Below are positions 54,556-63,368 of a stretch of DNA of 64,000 nt, piece after piece (the first letter of the stretch is position 1; every line of letters starts with the position of its first letter). Source of the stretch: Sphingopyxis sp. CCNWLW2 (GTDB lineage Bacteria > Pseudomonadota > Alphaproteobacteria > Sphingomonadales > Sphingomonadaceae). Made by a program: the position numbers and the translations under genes. Under the pieces are notes generated by a model. It saw only the letters and a list, made by a program, of their open reading frames with translations. It was not told where the DNA came from and did not search any database. The DNA lies in the NCBI RefSeq assembly GCF_037095755.1, contig NZ_JBAWKJ010000003.1, positions 310,001-374,000 of the forward strand, written 5' to 3'.

Positions 54556-56030
54556 CGCGCTGGCAACGCCATCTTGCGGCGCTTGCCCTCTTGTCGGCGG
54601 CGATCTTCGCGATCTTCTGGCGTGAGGCGGCCGACGTGGCGGGTATCTGGTGGAACAGCTCGACCTTCACCCATTGCCTGCTGATCGTCCCGATGATCGG
54701 GTGGCTGGTGTCGCAGCGCGCGGCGTTGCTGCGGCCGCTGACACCGGTCTATTGGTGGCCTGCGCTGATATGGATGGCCGGCGCGGGGCTGGTGTGGCTG
54801 GTCGGTGAAGCCGCGGGGGTCGGCCTGTTCCGTCAACTGGGTCTTATTCTCATGCTGCAGGGCGCCGTCGCGGCGACGCTCGGCGAAAGGCTCGTGCGCG
54901 CTTTGCTCTTCCCGCTCGGCTATGCGCTGCTGCTGGTGCCGTTCGGTGAAGAACTGGTGCCGCTGCTCCAGACGCTCACCGCGCATATCAGCATGGTCCT
55001 GCTCCACCTGTCGGGCATCCGGGCCGAGATGGAGGGCGTCTTCATCACCACACCCGCGGGCTTCTTCGAGGTTGCCGAAGCCTGTTCGGGGGTCAATTTC
55101 CTGATCGCGATGCTCGCTTTTGCGGTGTTCGCGGCACATCTCTGCTTCCGCAGCTGGACGCGGCGGATCGTTTTTGTCCTCGCGGCGCTCGCGACGACGA
55201 TCCTCGCCAACGCGCTGCGCGCTTATGGCACGATGGTCGCGGCGGAAATCTGGGGGATCGAGGTAGCGGGCGGGATCGACCATGTCTTCTATGGCTGGTT
55301 CTTCTTCGGCGCCGTGATCCTGCTCGTCATGCTCGTGGCGCGGCGCTGGTTCGATCGGCCGGCGAATGACGCTGCGGTTGACGTGCGCGGATTGGATGGG
55401 GTGCCGCGCTTTGCCGGGCGAGCAAAAACGGTATTGCCGGTCGCGCTCGCGGTTCCGTTGCTCTTTGCCGGCTGGGGCGCGCTGGTCGGCGGACGCAGCG
55501 CACCCTTGCCCGATACGATGGCAGTCGAAGCGCCGCCGGGCTGGAGCGAGGCGCGCGTCGCAACCATGGAGTGGCAGCCGCGCTTCGATGGCGCCGATCA
55601 ACGGCTGCTGCGCCAGTTCGCCAACGACAAGGGGCAGGTGGTGACCGTCGCGGTCGGCGGGTACGAGCACCAGGCGGAGGGGCGCGAGGTCGTCGCCTTC
55701 GGGCAAGGCGCGATCGACCCCGACAGCAAATGGGCGTGGAGCGCCTCGCTCCCCGCAGTCGAGGGCGCGAAGACCGAGCGGCTGCTGCATCCCGGCCCGG
55801 TGTTGCGCGATGCGGCGACTTGGTATGTCGTCGGTGGCAGGGTGACCGGCGATCCGCGCCGCGCGAAGCTTGCGGGCCTCAAGGCGCGGCTACTCGGCGG
55901 CGATCCGCGCGCACTGTCGCTGATCATATCGAGCGAAGAGCGGAACGGCGGCCGCAATGCGATAGAGGATTTCCTTTCCGCGTCGGGCGGAGCCAAGGCA
56001 ATGGCTGACCGCGCGCTGAAAACGCGTTAA
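54552..56030 (+). CDS. xrtA: Exosortase A fused to EpsI domain
   Basis: 492 residues. Residues 1-275 are a polytopic exosortase (about eight membrane helices) with the full catalytic triad: Cys178 in EACSGVNFL, Arg223 in NALRAYGTM and His244 in DHVFYGWFFF. It cleaves and anchors PEP-CTERM proteins at the membrane. Residues about 290-492 are an EpsI (TIGR02914) domain, periplasmic, with one membrane helix first; EpsI is a separate gene in many organisms. ATGA overlap with the glycosyltransferase. No PEP-CTERM target is visible in the window. Confidence 0.93.
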   Translation: MTRWQRHLAALALLSAAIFAIFWREAADVAGIWWNSSTFTHCLLIVPMIGWLVSQRAALLRPLTPVYWWPALIWMAGAGLVWLVGEAAGVGLFRQLGLILMLQGAVAATLGERLVRALLFPLGYALLLVPFGEELVPLLQTLTAHISMVLLHLSGIRAEMEGVFITTPAGFFEVAEACSGVNFLIAMLAFAVFAAHLCFRSWTRRIVFVLAALATTILANALRAYGTMVAAEIWGIEVAGGIDHVFYGWFFFGAVILLVMLVARRWFDRPANDAAVDVRGLDGVPRFAGRAKTVLPVALAVPLLFAGWGALVGGRSAPLPDTMAVEAPPGWSEARVATMEWQPRFDGADQRLLRQFANDKGQVVTVAVGGYEHQAEGREVVAFGQGAIDPDSKWAWSASLPAVEGAKTERLLHPGPVLRDAATWYVVGGRVTGDPRRAKLAGLKARLLGGDPRALSLIISSEERNGGRNAIEDFLSASGGAKAMADRALKTR

Positions 56031-56043
56031 GAGCGGTTCCTAT

Positions 56044-57939
56044 ATGTGTGGGATCGCCGGCATCTATCATCTGGAAACGGCGAAACCGGTCGACCCGGCG
56101 CGCCTGCGCGCGATGCTCCAGCCGATGCAGCATCGCGGCCCCGACGGATCGGGCGAGTGGACCGCGCCCGGGGTCGGGCTAGGCCACCTGCGCCTTTCGA
56201 TCATCGACATTGCGGGCAGCCCGCAGCCGATGGCGAGCGACGACGAGATCGTCACGCTCACCTACAATGGCGAAATCTATAATTTCCGCGAGCTGCGCGC
56301 CGAGCTTGAGGATCGCGGCCACCGTTTCCGCACCAGCGGCGATACCGAGGTCATCATCGCGGCGTGGCGCCAATGGGGTCCCGATTGCCTGTCGCGCCTC
56401 AACGGCATGTTCGCCTTTGCGATCCACGATCATCAGCGCGGGTGCTTGTTCCTTGCGCGCGACCGGCTGGGCGTAAAGCCGCTCCATCATGTGCGCCTGT
56501 CGGACGGATCGGTGGCGTTCGCGTCGGAACTGAAAGGGCTGCTGCGCAATCCGCTGCTCAGGCAGGAAGCCAATCTGACCGCGATCGAGGACTTCCTCGC
56601 CTTCGGTTATGTCCCTGACGACAATTGCATCGTCGCGGGCGTCGAGAAGCTGCCCGCCGGCCATTATCTGATGCTCGAACGTGGCAAACCGGTGCCCAGA
56701 CCGACGCGCTGGTGGGCGCCCGATTTCTCGAAGCGCGTCCGGGCTTCGGAAGGCGAGGCGGCCGAGCATCTCGTCCACCTGATGCGCGCCGCGGTGACCG
56801 ACCGCATGGTCGCCGACGTGCCGCTCGGCGCCTTCCTGTCGGGCGGAGTCGACAGCAGCGCGGTCGTCGCGCTGATGGCCGAGGCGAGCGCGAAGGCGGT
56901 CAAGACCTGCACGATCGGGTTCGATCAGGCGGCGCTCGACGAAACCGCCTACGCCCAGCAGATCGCCGAACGCTTCGCGACCGATCACCGGACGCGCACC
57001 GTGTCGTCGGGCGACTTCACGCTGGTCGACAAGATCGCCGACCAGTTCGACGAGCCCTTTGCCGATGCGAGCGCCCTGCCGACCTATCGTGTGTGCGAAC
57101 TCGCGCGCGAAGAGGTGACGGTGGCGCTCTCGGGCGATGGTGCCGACGAAGCCTTCGCCGGCTACCGCCGCCTGGTGTTCCAGCATCAGGAGGAGAAGCT
57201 GCGCGGGCTGATTCCGGGCTTCCTGCGCCGCGGCGTGCTCGGGCCATTGTCGCATGTGTGGCCGCAGATGGATTGGGCGCCGCGCCCGCTCCGCGCGCGC
57301 GCGACGCTCGCCAGCCTGTCGAAAAGCGGGGCGGAGGGCTATGCCGAAGCGGTCGGGGTGACTGGGCAGGCGCAGCGTTCGCGGCTGTTCAACGACGCCG
57401 CGCATCATGCACTCGGCGATCATGTCGCCGAGACGCGATACTGGAAGGCGATGGCCGAGGCGCCCGCGCGCGAGCCGCTCGACCGCGCGCAATATGCCGA
57501 TCTCCAGATATGGCTCCCCGGCGACATCCTGACCAAGACCGACCGGATGAGCATGGCGGTCAGCCTCGAGGCGCGCGAGCCGTTGCTCGACTATCGGCTG
57601 ATCGAATTCGCCGCGAGCCTGCCCGCATCGATGCGCGTCAAGCGCGGGACCGGCAAGGCGATCATGAAGCAGGCGATGGAACGCTATCTGCCGAACGACA
57701 TCCTCTATCGGCCCAAGATGGGGTTCGTGACGCCAGTGTCGCACTGGTTTCGAGGGCCGCTCGTCGAGGCCGCGAAGGGGTTGGCGACCTCATCGACGCT
57801 CGCGCGCTCGGGCTGGTTCGACATGGCCGAAATCGAACGCATCGTCGCGGCGCACCAATCGGGGCGGCGCGATCATGGACGGCTGATCTGGCAATTCTTC
57901 ATGCTGGAAAAGTCGCTGGCCAAACTGTTCGGGATCTGA
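56044..57939 (+). CDS. XrtA/PEP-CTERM-system amidotransferase (asparagine-synthase family)
   Basis: 631 residues, TIGR03108-type. N-terminal glutamine amidotransferase II with catalytic Cys2 (MCGIAGIYH), and a C-terminal ATP-pyrophosphatase domain with the PP-loop FLSGGVDSSAVVAL. It uses glutamine ammonia to amidate a carboxylate, likely an acidic sugar or an amino-acid side group of the polymer. Thirteen bases after xrtA. Closely related to AsnB, but the context favours the exosortase role. Confidence 0.93.
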   Translation: MCGIAGIYHLETAKPVDPARLRAMLQPMQHRGPDGSGEWTAPGVGLGHLRLSIIDIAGSPQPMASDDEIVTLTYNGEIYNFRELRAELEDRGHRFRTSGDTEVIIAAWRQWGPDCLSRLNGMFAFAIHDHQRGCLFLARDRLGVKPLHHVRLSDGSVAFASELKGLLRNPLLRQEANLTAIEDFLAFGYVPDDNCIVAGVEKLPAGHYLMLERGKPVPRPTRWWAPDFSKRVRASEGEAAEHLVHLMRAAVTDRMVADVPLGAFLSGGVDSSAVVALMAEASAKAVKTCTIGFDQAALDETAYAQQIAERFATDHRTRTVSSGDFTLVDKIADQFDEPFADASALPTYRVCELAREEVTVALSGDGADEAFAGYRRLVFQHQEEKLRGLIPGFLRRGVLGPLSHVWPQMDWAPRPLRARATLASLSKSGAEGYAEAVGVTGQAQRSRLFNDAAHHALGDHVAETRYWKAMAEAPAREPLDRAQYADLQIWLPGDILTKTDRMSMAVSLEAREPLLDYRLIEFAASLPASMRVKRGTGKAIMKQAMERYLPNDILYRPKMGFVTPVSHWFRGPLVEAAKGLATSSTLARSGWFDMAEIERIVAAHQSGRRDHGRLIWQFFMLEKSLAKLFGI

Positions 57940-58016
57940 TTCTTCCTCCTTGGAAGGAAGGAGGATGAGATGATTTGCCACCCATCCTTAACGCTTGGCT
58001 GCTAGGCTCGCTGCCG

Positions 58017-59201
58017 ATGACGGTCCATCCTGCCTTTCCGACAAGCGCCGCCGAAGCCGCGCCGCTCACGGTGCGCGTTGTCGATCCGCTCGCGCTGTCA
58101 CCCGACCTTGCCGCGCAGTGGGACCGGCTGGCCGACGCGACAAGCGAGCCCAATCCCTTTGCCGAGCGCTGGTGCCTGCAATCGGCGCTGCACCTGTTCG
58201 ATCCCGAACGGCACGCGCGGCTGGTGCTTGTGCGCGACGGCAGTGACGGGCCGGTGATCGGCATCATGCCGCTCGCCCCCGCAACGCATTATGGCCGCGT
58301 GCCGCTGCGGCATGTCACGGGCTGGGCGCATCCCAATCATTTCCTCGGCAGCCCGCTCGTGCGAGCGGGTTTCGAAAGCCTGTTCTGGTCGATCCTGCTC
58401 GGCTGGTGCGACGCGGCGCCATGGGCGCGCACCCTAGTGCATGTGCCGCGGCTGACCGAAGGCGGCCCGCTGCACCGCGCGCTCGTCGATGTCGCACGGA
58501 TGCGTGGCGGCGAGGCCGAGGTGGTGCACCGCGAGGAACGCGCGCTGCTCGAAAGCAATCTGTCGCCAGAGGAATATTGGGACGCCGCGGTGCGCGCGAA
58601 GAAGCGCAAGGAATTGCGGCGGCAGGCGAACCGGCTCGCCGAGCAGGGCATGGTGCAATTTCGCCGCTGGCAGCCGGACGAGGCAATCGATCCGTGGATC
58701 GATGCCTTCCTCGACCTCGAGGCGCGCGGCTGGAAGGGACGCGCCAAATCGGCGCTCGCGAGCCAGAGCGACACGCAGGCGTGGTTCCGCGCGATCCTCG
58801 TCGCGGCGGGCGATGCTGGCCGGCTCGACATGCGCGCACTCGATCTGGACGACCGTCCGCTTGCCATGCTCGTCAACTTCCTTTGCCCGCCCGGCGGCTT
58901 TTCGTTCAAGACCGCGTTTGACGAGGATTATGCCCGTTTCTCGCCCGGCGTGCTGTTGCAACAGGCTAACCTCGACCTGCTCGACGACCCGAAAATCGAC
59001 TGGGTCGACAGCTGCGCGGCGCCTGGTCATCCGATGATCGACAGCGTCTGGCGCGAACGCCGCGCGCTTGTCTGGATCAACGTCCCTTTGTCGGCCGCCC
59101 CGGACAGGCTTCGTTTCGCTATGCTGACGAAGACCGAGCGGCTCTGGCGGCGCTGGAAGGGTGCCGCTGCGCCCGAAAATGAAGTAGAAAGCCCGTTATG
59201 A
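58017..59201 (+). CDS. GNAT family N-acetyltransferase (BioF2/FemAB-like), exosortase locus
   Basis: 394 residues, Acetyltransf_6-type twin fold: ARTLVHVPRL, KKRKELRRQANRLAEQG, FLDLEARGWKGR, FKTAFDEDYARFSPGVLL and WVDSCAAPGHPM. The third protein of this fold in the locus (with 41121 and 52286). A TTG at 57975 is an in-frame alternative start; ATG at 58017 is preferred. Overlaps the cupin gene by ATGA. Confidence 0.82.
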   Translation: MTVHPAFPTSAAEAAPLTVRVVDPLALSPDLAAQWDRLADATSEPNPFAERWCLQSALHLFDPERHARLVLVRDGSDGPVIGIMPLAPATHYGRVPLRHVTGWAHPNHFLGSPLVRAGFESLFWSILLGWCDAAPWARTLVHVPRLTEGGPLHRALVDVARMRGGEAEVVHREERALLESNLSPEEYWDAAVRAKKRKELRRQANRLAEQGMVQFRRWQPDEAIDPWIDAFLDLEARGWKGRAKSALASQSDTQAWFRAILVAAGDAGRLDMRALDLDDRPLAMLVNFLCPPGGFSFKTAFDEDYARFSPGVLLQQANLDLLDDPKIDWVDSCAAPGHPMIDSVWRERRALVWINVPLSAAPDRLRFAMLTKTERLWRRWKGAAAPENEVESPL

Positions 59202-60064
59202 CCGCGCTCCAGCCGATCACCCGCCCGGTATTCCCCGCCGAAACGCTCGAGCGGATGACCGCCCTCTATCCGCTGCAAGCGGGGCTGCTGCACCATCATC
59301 TGCCCGATCACCCGCTACTCACGCTCGAAGCGCTCGCACAGCTCGGCGAAAGCCTGCCCGCGAGCGAGGTCGAGTATAATCCGGGCAATGTCCCGATCGG
59401 CATTCGCCCCGAAGACATCCCTTCGAACGGCCTGTCGATCGGCGAGACGATCCGCACGATCGACAGCAACGGCAGCTGGGCGGTGCTCAAGAATATCGAG
59501 AATGTCGAAGCCTATCGAACGCTGTTGATGGACCTGCTCGGCGAACTGGAAGCCGTGGTCGAGCCGCGCACGGGCGCGATGCTGACGCCGCAGGGATTCA
59601 TCTTCATCTCGTCGCCGGGGTCGATTACGCCGTTTCACTTCGATCCCGAGCATAATATCCTGCTGCAACTGCGCGGCACAAAGGTGATGAACGTCTGGCC
59701 GTCGGGCGACGAACGCTTCGCGCATCGCAGCGAGCATGAACGCTATCACACCGGCGGTCACCGCAACCTGCCGTGGCAGGACGATTATCATGGCGATGCA
59801 CAGCAGGTGCCGCTCGGCCCCGGCGATGCGGTGCTGATGCCGGTGATGGCGCCGCATTTCGTCGCCAATGGCAATGCGCCGTCGATCTCGCTGTCGATCA
59901 CCTGGCGCAGCGAGTGGAGCTATCGCGAGTCCGAGGCGCATGCCGCCAATGCGACCTTGCGCCGCCTGGGGCTCGACCCTGCGATGCCGCCGCGCTGGCC
60001 GAGCTATGCCTGGATGAAAACCATTGGCTGGCGCATCGCGCGCAGGCTCAAACTCGTCGCCTGA
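59198..60064 (+). CDS. Cupin (JmjC-like) dioxygenase-fold protein
   Basis: 288 residues. A Cupin_8/JmjC-like double-stranded beta helix with a likely metal site His147-x-Asp149 (PFHFDPEHN) and His220 (APHFVANG), the usual 2-His-1-carboxylate pattern of Fe(II)/2-oxoglutarate enzymes. Could hydroxylate a residue, sugar or the acyl group of the polymer. ATGA overlap with the GNAT gene places it as last gene of the XrtA operon. Substrate unknown; 83 bases to infA. Confidence 0.8.
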   Translation: MTALQPITRPVFPAETLERMTALYPLQAGLLHHHLPDHPLLTLEALAQLGESLPASEVEYNPGNVPIGIRPEDIPSNGLSIGETIRTIDSNGSWAVLKNIENVEAYRTLLMDLLGELEAVVEPRTGAMLTPQGFIFISSPGSITPFHFDPEHNILLQLRGTKVMNVWPSGDERFAHRSEHERYHTGGHRNLPWQDDYHGDAQQVPLGPGDAVLMPVMAPHFVANGNAPSISLSITWRSEWSYRESEAHAANATLRRLGLDPAMPPRWPSYAWMKTIGWRIARRLKLVA

Positions 60065-60107
60065 AACCGCCTGTGACAGATTGCTTTCAATTGGCACAAA
60101 TTGGCGT

Positions 60108-60139
60108 TATGGGCCCGCATCCTTGATTTCGAGCCCATA
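60108..60139 (+). other. Hairpin just before the infA ribosome site
   Basis: TATGGGC (60108-60114) pairs with GCCCATA (60133-60139), a perfect 7-bp stem with an 18-base loop, ending directly before GAGGACTG. It may modulate infA translation or mark the XrtA transcript end. Confidence 0.35.
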
Positions 60140-60147
60140 GAGGACTG

Positions 60148-60366
60148 ATGGCGAAAGAAGAACTTCTGGAAATGCGCGGCCAAGTGGTCGAACTGCTGCC
60201 CAACGCGATGTTTCGCGTCAAACTGGAAAATGACCACGAGATTCTGGGTCACACCGCCGGCAAGATGCGCAAGAATCGAATCCGCGTTCTGGTGGGCGAC
60301 GAAGTGCTCGTCGAACTCACCCCTTATGACCTGACCAAGGGTCGGATCACCTATCGCTTCAAGTGA
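60148..60366 (+). CDS. infA: Translation initiation factor IF-1
   Basis: 72 residues, standard length, S1/OB fold. Blocks the ribosomal A site during initiation. Sequence begins [19 protein letters not shown], with [30 protein letters not shown] and [22 protein letters not shown] lies just upstream. The maf gene starts inside the infA stop (GTGA), so they are coupled. Confidence 0.98.
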   Translation: MAKEELLEMRGQVVELLPNAMFRVKLENDHEILGHTAGKMRKNRIRVLVGDEVLVELTPYDLTKGRITYRFK

Positions 60367-60953
60367 GCAGCGCGGCGAACTTTCCCGTGCTCGTGCTTGC
60401 TTCGACATCGCCGCGCCGGCGCGAATTGCTGGCGCGGATCGGCCTTGTGCCGTCACGCATCGCTGCGCCTGAAATCGACGAGACCCCGCTGAAGGCCGAG
60501 CTGCCGCGTGACTATGTCGCGCGGCTTGCCAAGGGCAAGGCGCTCGCGGTCGAGCGCGCGCCGGACGAGGTCGTGCTCGCGGGCGATACCACCGTCGCGG
60601 TGGGCCGCCGTATCCTCGAAAAGCCCACCGACGAGGCCGATCTGCGCCGGATGCTCGGGCTCCTGTCGGGGCGGCGGCACCATGTCTATTCGGGGATTTG
60701 CGTTGTCGGAACCGACGGAAAGGCCCGCGTGCGCGTCGTCGATACCGTCGTCGCGTTCAAGGCGCTGAGCGCCGCCGAGATCGACCGCTATATCGAATCG
60801 GGCGAAGGCATGGGCAAGGCGGGGGGCTATGCGATCCAGGGCCGCGCTGAAACCTTCGTCCGTTTCCTGTCGGGCAGCCATTCGAACGTCGTCGGCCTGC
60901 CATTGTTCGAAACGCGCGCGTTGTTGACGAGCGCGGGAATCGCGCTTGGCTGA
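60363..60953 (+). CDS. maf: Maf-family nucleoside triphosphate pyrophosphatase
   Basis: Hydrolyses dTTP/UTP or modified nucleotides to monophosphates, a house-cleaning and division-linked enzyme. 196 residues. Conserved [16 protein letters not shown] at residue 11, AGDTTVAVG and [13 protein letters not shown] (specific for the YhdE-like subfamily). Starts with GTG at 60363 in a GTGA overlap with infA. The next gene starts at a TTG eight bases before its end. Confidence 0.95.
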   Translation: MSSAANFPVLVLASTSPRRRELLARIGLVPSRIAAPEIDETPLKAELPRDYVARLAKGKALAVERAPDEVVLAGDTTVAVGRRILEKPTDEADLRRMLGLLSGRRHHVYSGICVVGTDGKARVRVVDTVVAFKALSAAEIDRYIESGEGMGKAGGYAIQGRAETFVRFLSGSHSNVVGLPLFETRALLTSAGIALG

Positions 60954-61929
60954 GTGGCTCTACGAAGCCGGAATCGGCGAGGCGCGCGCGGCGCTGGTCG
61001 AGGATGGCGCGATCGTCGAAGCCCGGATCGAGCGTGACCATGAAGGACCGCCCGTCGGTACCGTGCAACATGCCCGGCTGATCGAGGCTGGGAAAAAGCC
61101 GCTGGCCATGCTCGACGGGTCCGGCGAACAGCTTGTCTCACTCGCCAGATTGCCGCCCGGCATCCCGATCGGCTCGCAGTTGAAGGTGGAAATCACCCGC
61201 GCGGCGCTGATGGAGCGCGGCCGCGACAAGCTCGGACGAGCGAAGATCGCCGATCCCGACGCGGCGGTGGGACCCGGCCCCGACCTGCGCGTGCGGATCG
61301 CGGCGAGCGGGGTGAAGGTCGTCGATCTCGGCGCACCCGGACCCGACCGTTTGGAAGAAGCGGGCTGGTCGGAGATCGTCGGTCATGTGCAAACCGGCCA
61401 TTGGCCGTTCGGCGATGGCGCACTGTGGGTCGATGCGACCCCGGCGATGGTGCTGATCGACATCGACGGCGATGATGACCCGCTGGCGCTGGCCAAGGCG
61501 GGTGCGGCCGCCGCGGTCAGGGTGATTCGCTGCTGCGACATCACGGGATCGATCGGGATCGATTTCCCGTCGCTGGCGCGCCGGGCCGATCGGCTTGTGA
61601 TCGATGCGCTGATCGATACGCTTTTGCCGCAGCCCTTCGAGCGCACCGCGGTCAACGGGTTCGGCCTGATGCAGATCATCCGCCGCCGCGTGCGGCCCTC
61701 GCTGATCGAACAGATACGGCTCGATCCCGTCGCCACCGACGGCGCCCTGCTGCTGCGGCAGGCGGAACGCGCGGTGGGGGCGGGGGTTCTGAAACTGACC
61801 GCGCGTCCGGCGGTCATCGATCATCTCGGCCGCCAGCCGCGCTGGATCGAAATGCTGCAAAGACGTACAGGCCGGCCGGTCGAACTGATCGCCGACGCCC
61901 AGATCAAAGGAATGGGCCATCCCCAATAA
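60946..61929 (+). CDS. Ribonuclease E/G-family protein (short form)
   Basis: 327 residues, compared with about 490 for RNase G. The catalytic core is recognisable: IDIDGDDD and GIDFPSL carry the two metal-binding aspartates, followed by ADRLVIDALIDTLL and TRRR-like IIRRRVRPS. The N-terminal S1 domain is reduced and the zinc-link CPxC is missing, a known alphaproteobacterial short type. Likely processes rRNA or mRNA. Starts at TTG (60946), overlapping maf by 8 bases; no better start exists. Its end overlaps the yacG reading frame by 11 bases. Confidence 0.82.
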   Translation: MAEWLYEAGIGEARAALVEDGAIVEARIERDHEGPPVGTVQHARLIEAGKKPLAMLDGSGEQLVSLARLPPGIPIGSQLKVEITRAALMERGRDKLGRAKIADPDAAVGPGPDLRVRIAASGVKVVDLGAPGPDRLEEAGWSEIVGHVQTGHWPFGDGALWVDATPAMVLIDIDGDDDPLALAKAGAAAAVRVIRCCDITGSIGIDFPSLARRADRLVIDALIDTLLPQPFERTAVNGFGLMQIIRRRVRPSLIEQIRLDPVATDGALLLRQAERAVGAGVLKLTARPAVIDHLGRQPRWIEMLQRRTGRPVELIADAQIKGMGHPQ

Positions 61930-62113
61930 CACATCCGCCAAATCGCAATCCTGCCCGCTGTGCGGCAAGCCGCGCGAGCCCGAATATAAGCCCTTTTGCA
62001 GCCGCGGCTGCCGCGATCGCGACTTGCTCACCTGGTTCGGCGAAGGCTATCGTGTGCCGGTCGACCAGGCGCCCGACGGCACTGCCGAGGACGATCGTTT
62101 CGACGAAGGCTGA
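61919..62113 (+). CDS. yacG: DNA gyrase inhibitor YacG, apparent ATC start
   Basis: A 64-residue zinc protein. Cys-x2-Cys (CPLCGKP) and Cys-x3-Cys (CSRGC) bind zinc, and RDRDLLTWFGEGYR is the family C-terminal helix. It is in a different frame from the RNase, whose end it overlaps by 11 bases. Between the in-frame stop at 61886-61888 and the first cysteine there is no ATG, GTG or TTG. The only start-like codon in the right place is ATC at 61919, seven bases after AAAGGA, where homologues have MPN. Either an ATC start is used or a mutation has weakened the gene. Confidence 0.75.
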   Translation: MPNNTSAKSQSCPLCGKPREPEYKPFCSRGCRDRDLLTWFGEGYRVPVDQAPDGTAEDDRFDEG

Positions 62114-62208
62114 CCCCAAAATAGAGCGTCACAAAGCCTCTGGACAGGATGCAAAGCCCTGCCTATAGCCGCCGCTCGCCAGCGCGACCGACCGGTCGTA
62201 GCGGCCGT

Positions 62209-62284
62209 GCCCGGGTAGCTCAGTTGGTAGAGCATGCGATTGAAAATCGCAGTGTCGGCGGTTCGACCCCGTCCCCGGGCACCA
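62209..62284 (+). tRNA. tRNA-Phe (anticodon GAA)
   Basis: 76 bases including encoded CCA. Acceptor stem GCCCGGG/CCCGGGC, D arm with AGCTCAGTTGGTAGAGC, anticodon arm GCGATTGAAAATCGC with GAA centred, and T arm GGCGGTTCGACCCCGTC. Lies 95 bases after yacG. No integrase or att duplication found in the window. Confidence 0.97.
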
Positions 62285-62363
62285 CTTTTCTCCTCCCGGA
62301 CATGTCACACTCTGCACGCCGATTGCGATCGCCTGCAGACACCCGAATTTCGCCGGCAAGAAA

Positions 62364-62378
62364 CGTCCTGAAAGGACG
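62364..62378 (+). terminator. Small hairpin after tRNA-Phe
   Basis: CGTCC-TGAAA-GGACG, 80 bases after the tRNA. A short stem without a T-run; weak candidate for transcript end. Confidence 0.25.
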
Positions 62379-62435
62379 CAAATGCGTCGATTTTCGCCTC
62401 TACCAATGGGCTGTTCTGCGTGTTACTGCCGCGCG

Positions 62436-63368
62436 ATGAACAGGATCGTGAACAAACTCAACCGGTTGTGGAAAGAGCGCGCGCACCGCGCCGCGGCACA
62501 TGCGGTACTGGATACCCCCCCGATCGTGCCGGCCGATGACGGGCTGATCCTGTTTTCCATGATCGGCACGCGGGTGCTGCTGCCCTATCTGGTCGCGGTC
62601 AAATCGCTGCACGCACAGCTTCGCAAAGGGCGCATCGTCATTCTCGACGACGGGACACTCACTGACGCCGACCGGCAGATACTGGCGACGCACCTTGGAA
62701 AACCGCACATTGTGTCGATCGCGGATATCGATACCGCGCCTTGTCCGCGCGGCCAGGTCTGGGAACGCCTTCTCGCGCTTCTGGACATGCGGGCCGGCGA
62801 TTATGTGATCCAGCTCGATTCGGACACGGTAACGCTGGGCGAGGTGCCGGAGATCGCCGCCGCGATCATGCAAAATCGCAGCTTCACATTGCGCGGCGAT
62901 CCCGATTCCGAGCTGTTGTCCTTCGCTGAAATGGCGGCAAAGTCCGATGACGACGCGTTTCTCCACAATCCCGAGGCGCATGTGCAGGGTGCGATCGAAT
63001 GTGGTCTCGACCGCGTTTCGCTGCCCACGCTCACGAACCCGCGCTATGTGCGCGGATGTGCGGGTTTTGCTGGTTTCGCGCGTGGCGGCGACGGGCGCGC
63101 GCTTGCCGAGGCGTTTTCACGCGAGGCCGAACGACTGCTGGGAGTCGAGCGCTGGGCGCGGTGGGGCAGCGAGCAGGTGACGTCGAACATCGTTATCGCC
63201 AACGAACCCGACCCGTTGCTGCTGCCTTACGATCATTATCTCAATTTCTGGGACGAAGGCGTGCCGGCCGACGCACGGTTCGTCCATTTTATCGGCAGTT
63301 ATCGTTTTAGCGGCAATGCCTATATCGATGCGACGCGCGCGGCTGTCGCGGCACTCGGTCGCGCTTAG
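62436..63368 (+). CDS. Glycosyltransferase-like protein (GT-A type), specificity unknown
   Basis: 310 residues. Short N-terminal basic helix (NKLNRLWKERAHRAAAHA), then a GT-A-like fold: LFSMIGTRVLLPYLVAVKSL, and a DXD-type motif in YVIQLDSDTVTL near residue 130 that would hold the metal and nucleotide sugar, followed by FARGGDGRALAEAF and HFIGSYRF. ATG at 62436 follows a weak site. The gene converges with the flippase; the two stops overlap. It may belong to a capsule/EPS cluster that continues to the right. Confidence 0.65.
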   Translation: MNRIVNKLNRLWKERAHRAAAHAVLDTPPIVPADDGLILFSMIGTRVLLPYLVAVKSLHAQLRKGRIVILDDGTLTDADRQILATHLGKPHIVSIADIDTAPCPRGQVWERLLALLDMRAGDYVIQLDSDTVTLGEVPEIAAAIMQNRSFTLRGDPDSELLSFAEMAAKSDDDAFLHNPEAHVQGAIECGLDRVSLPTLTNPRYVRGCAGFAGFARGGDGRALAEAFSREAERLLGVERWARWGSEQVTSNIVIANEPDPLLLPYDHYLNFWDEGVPADARFVHFIGSYRFSGNAYIDATRAAVAALGRA

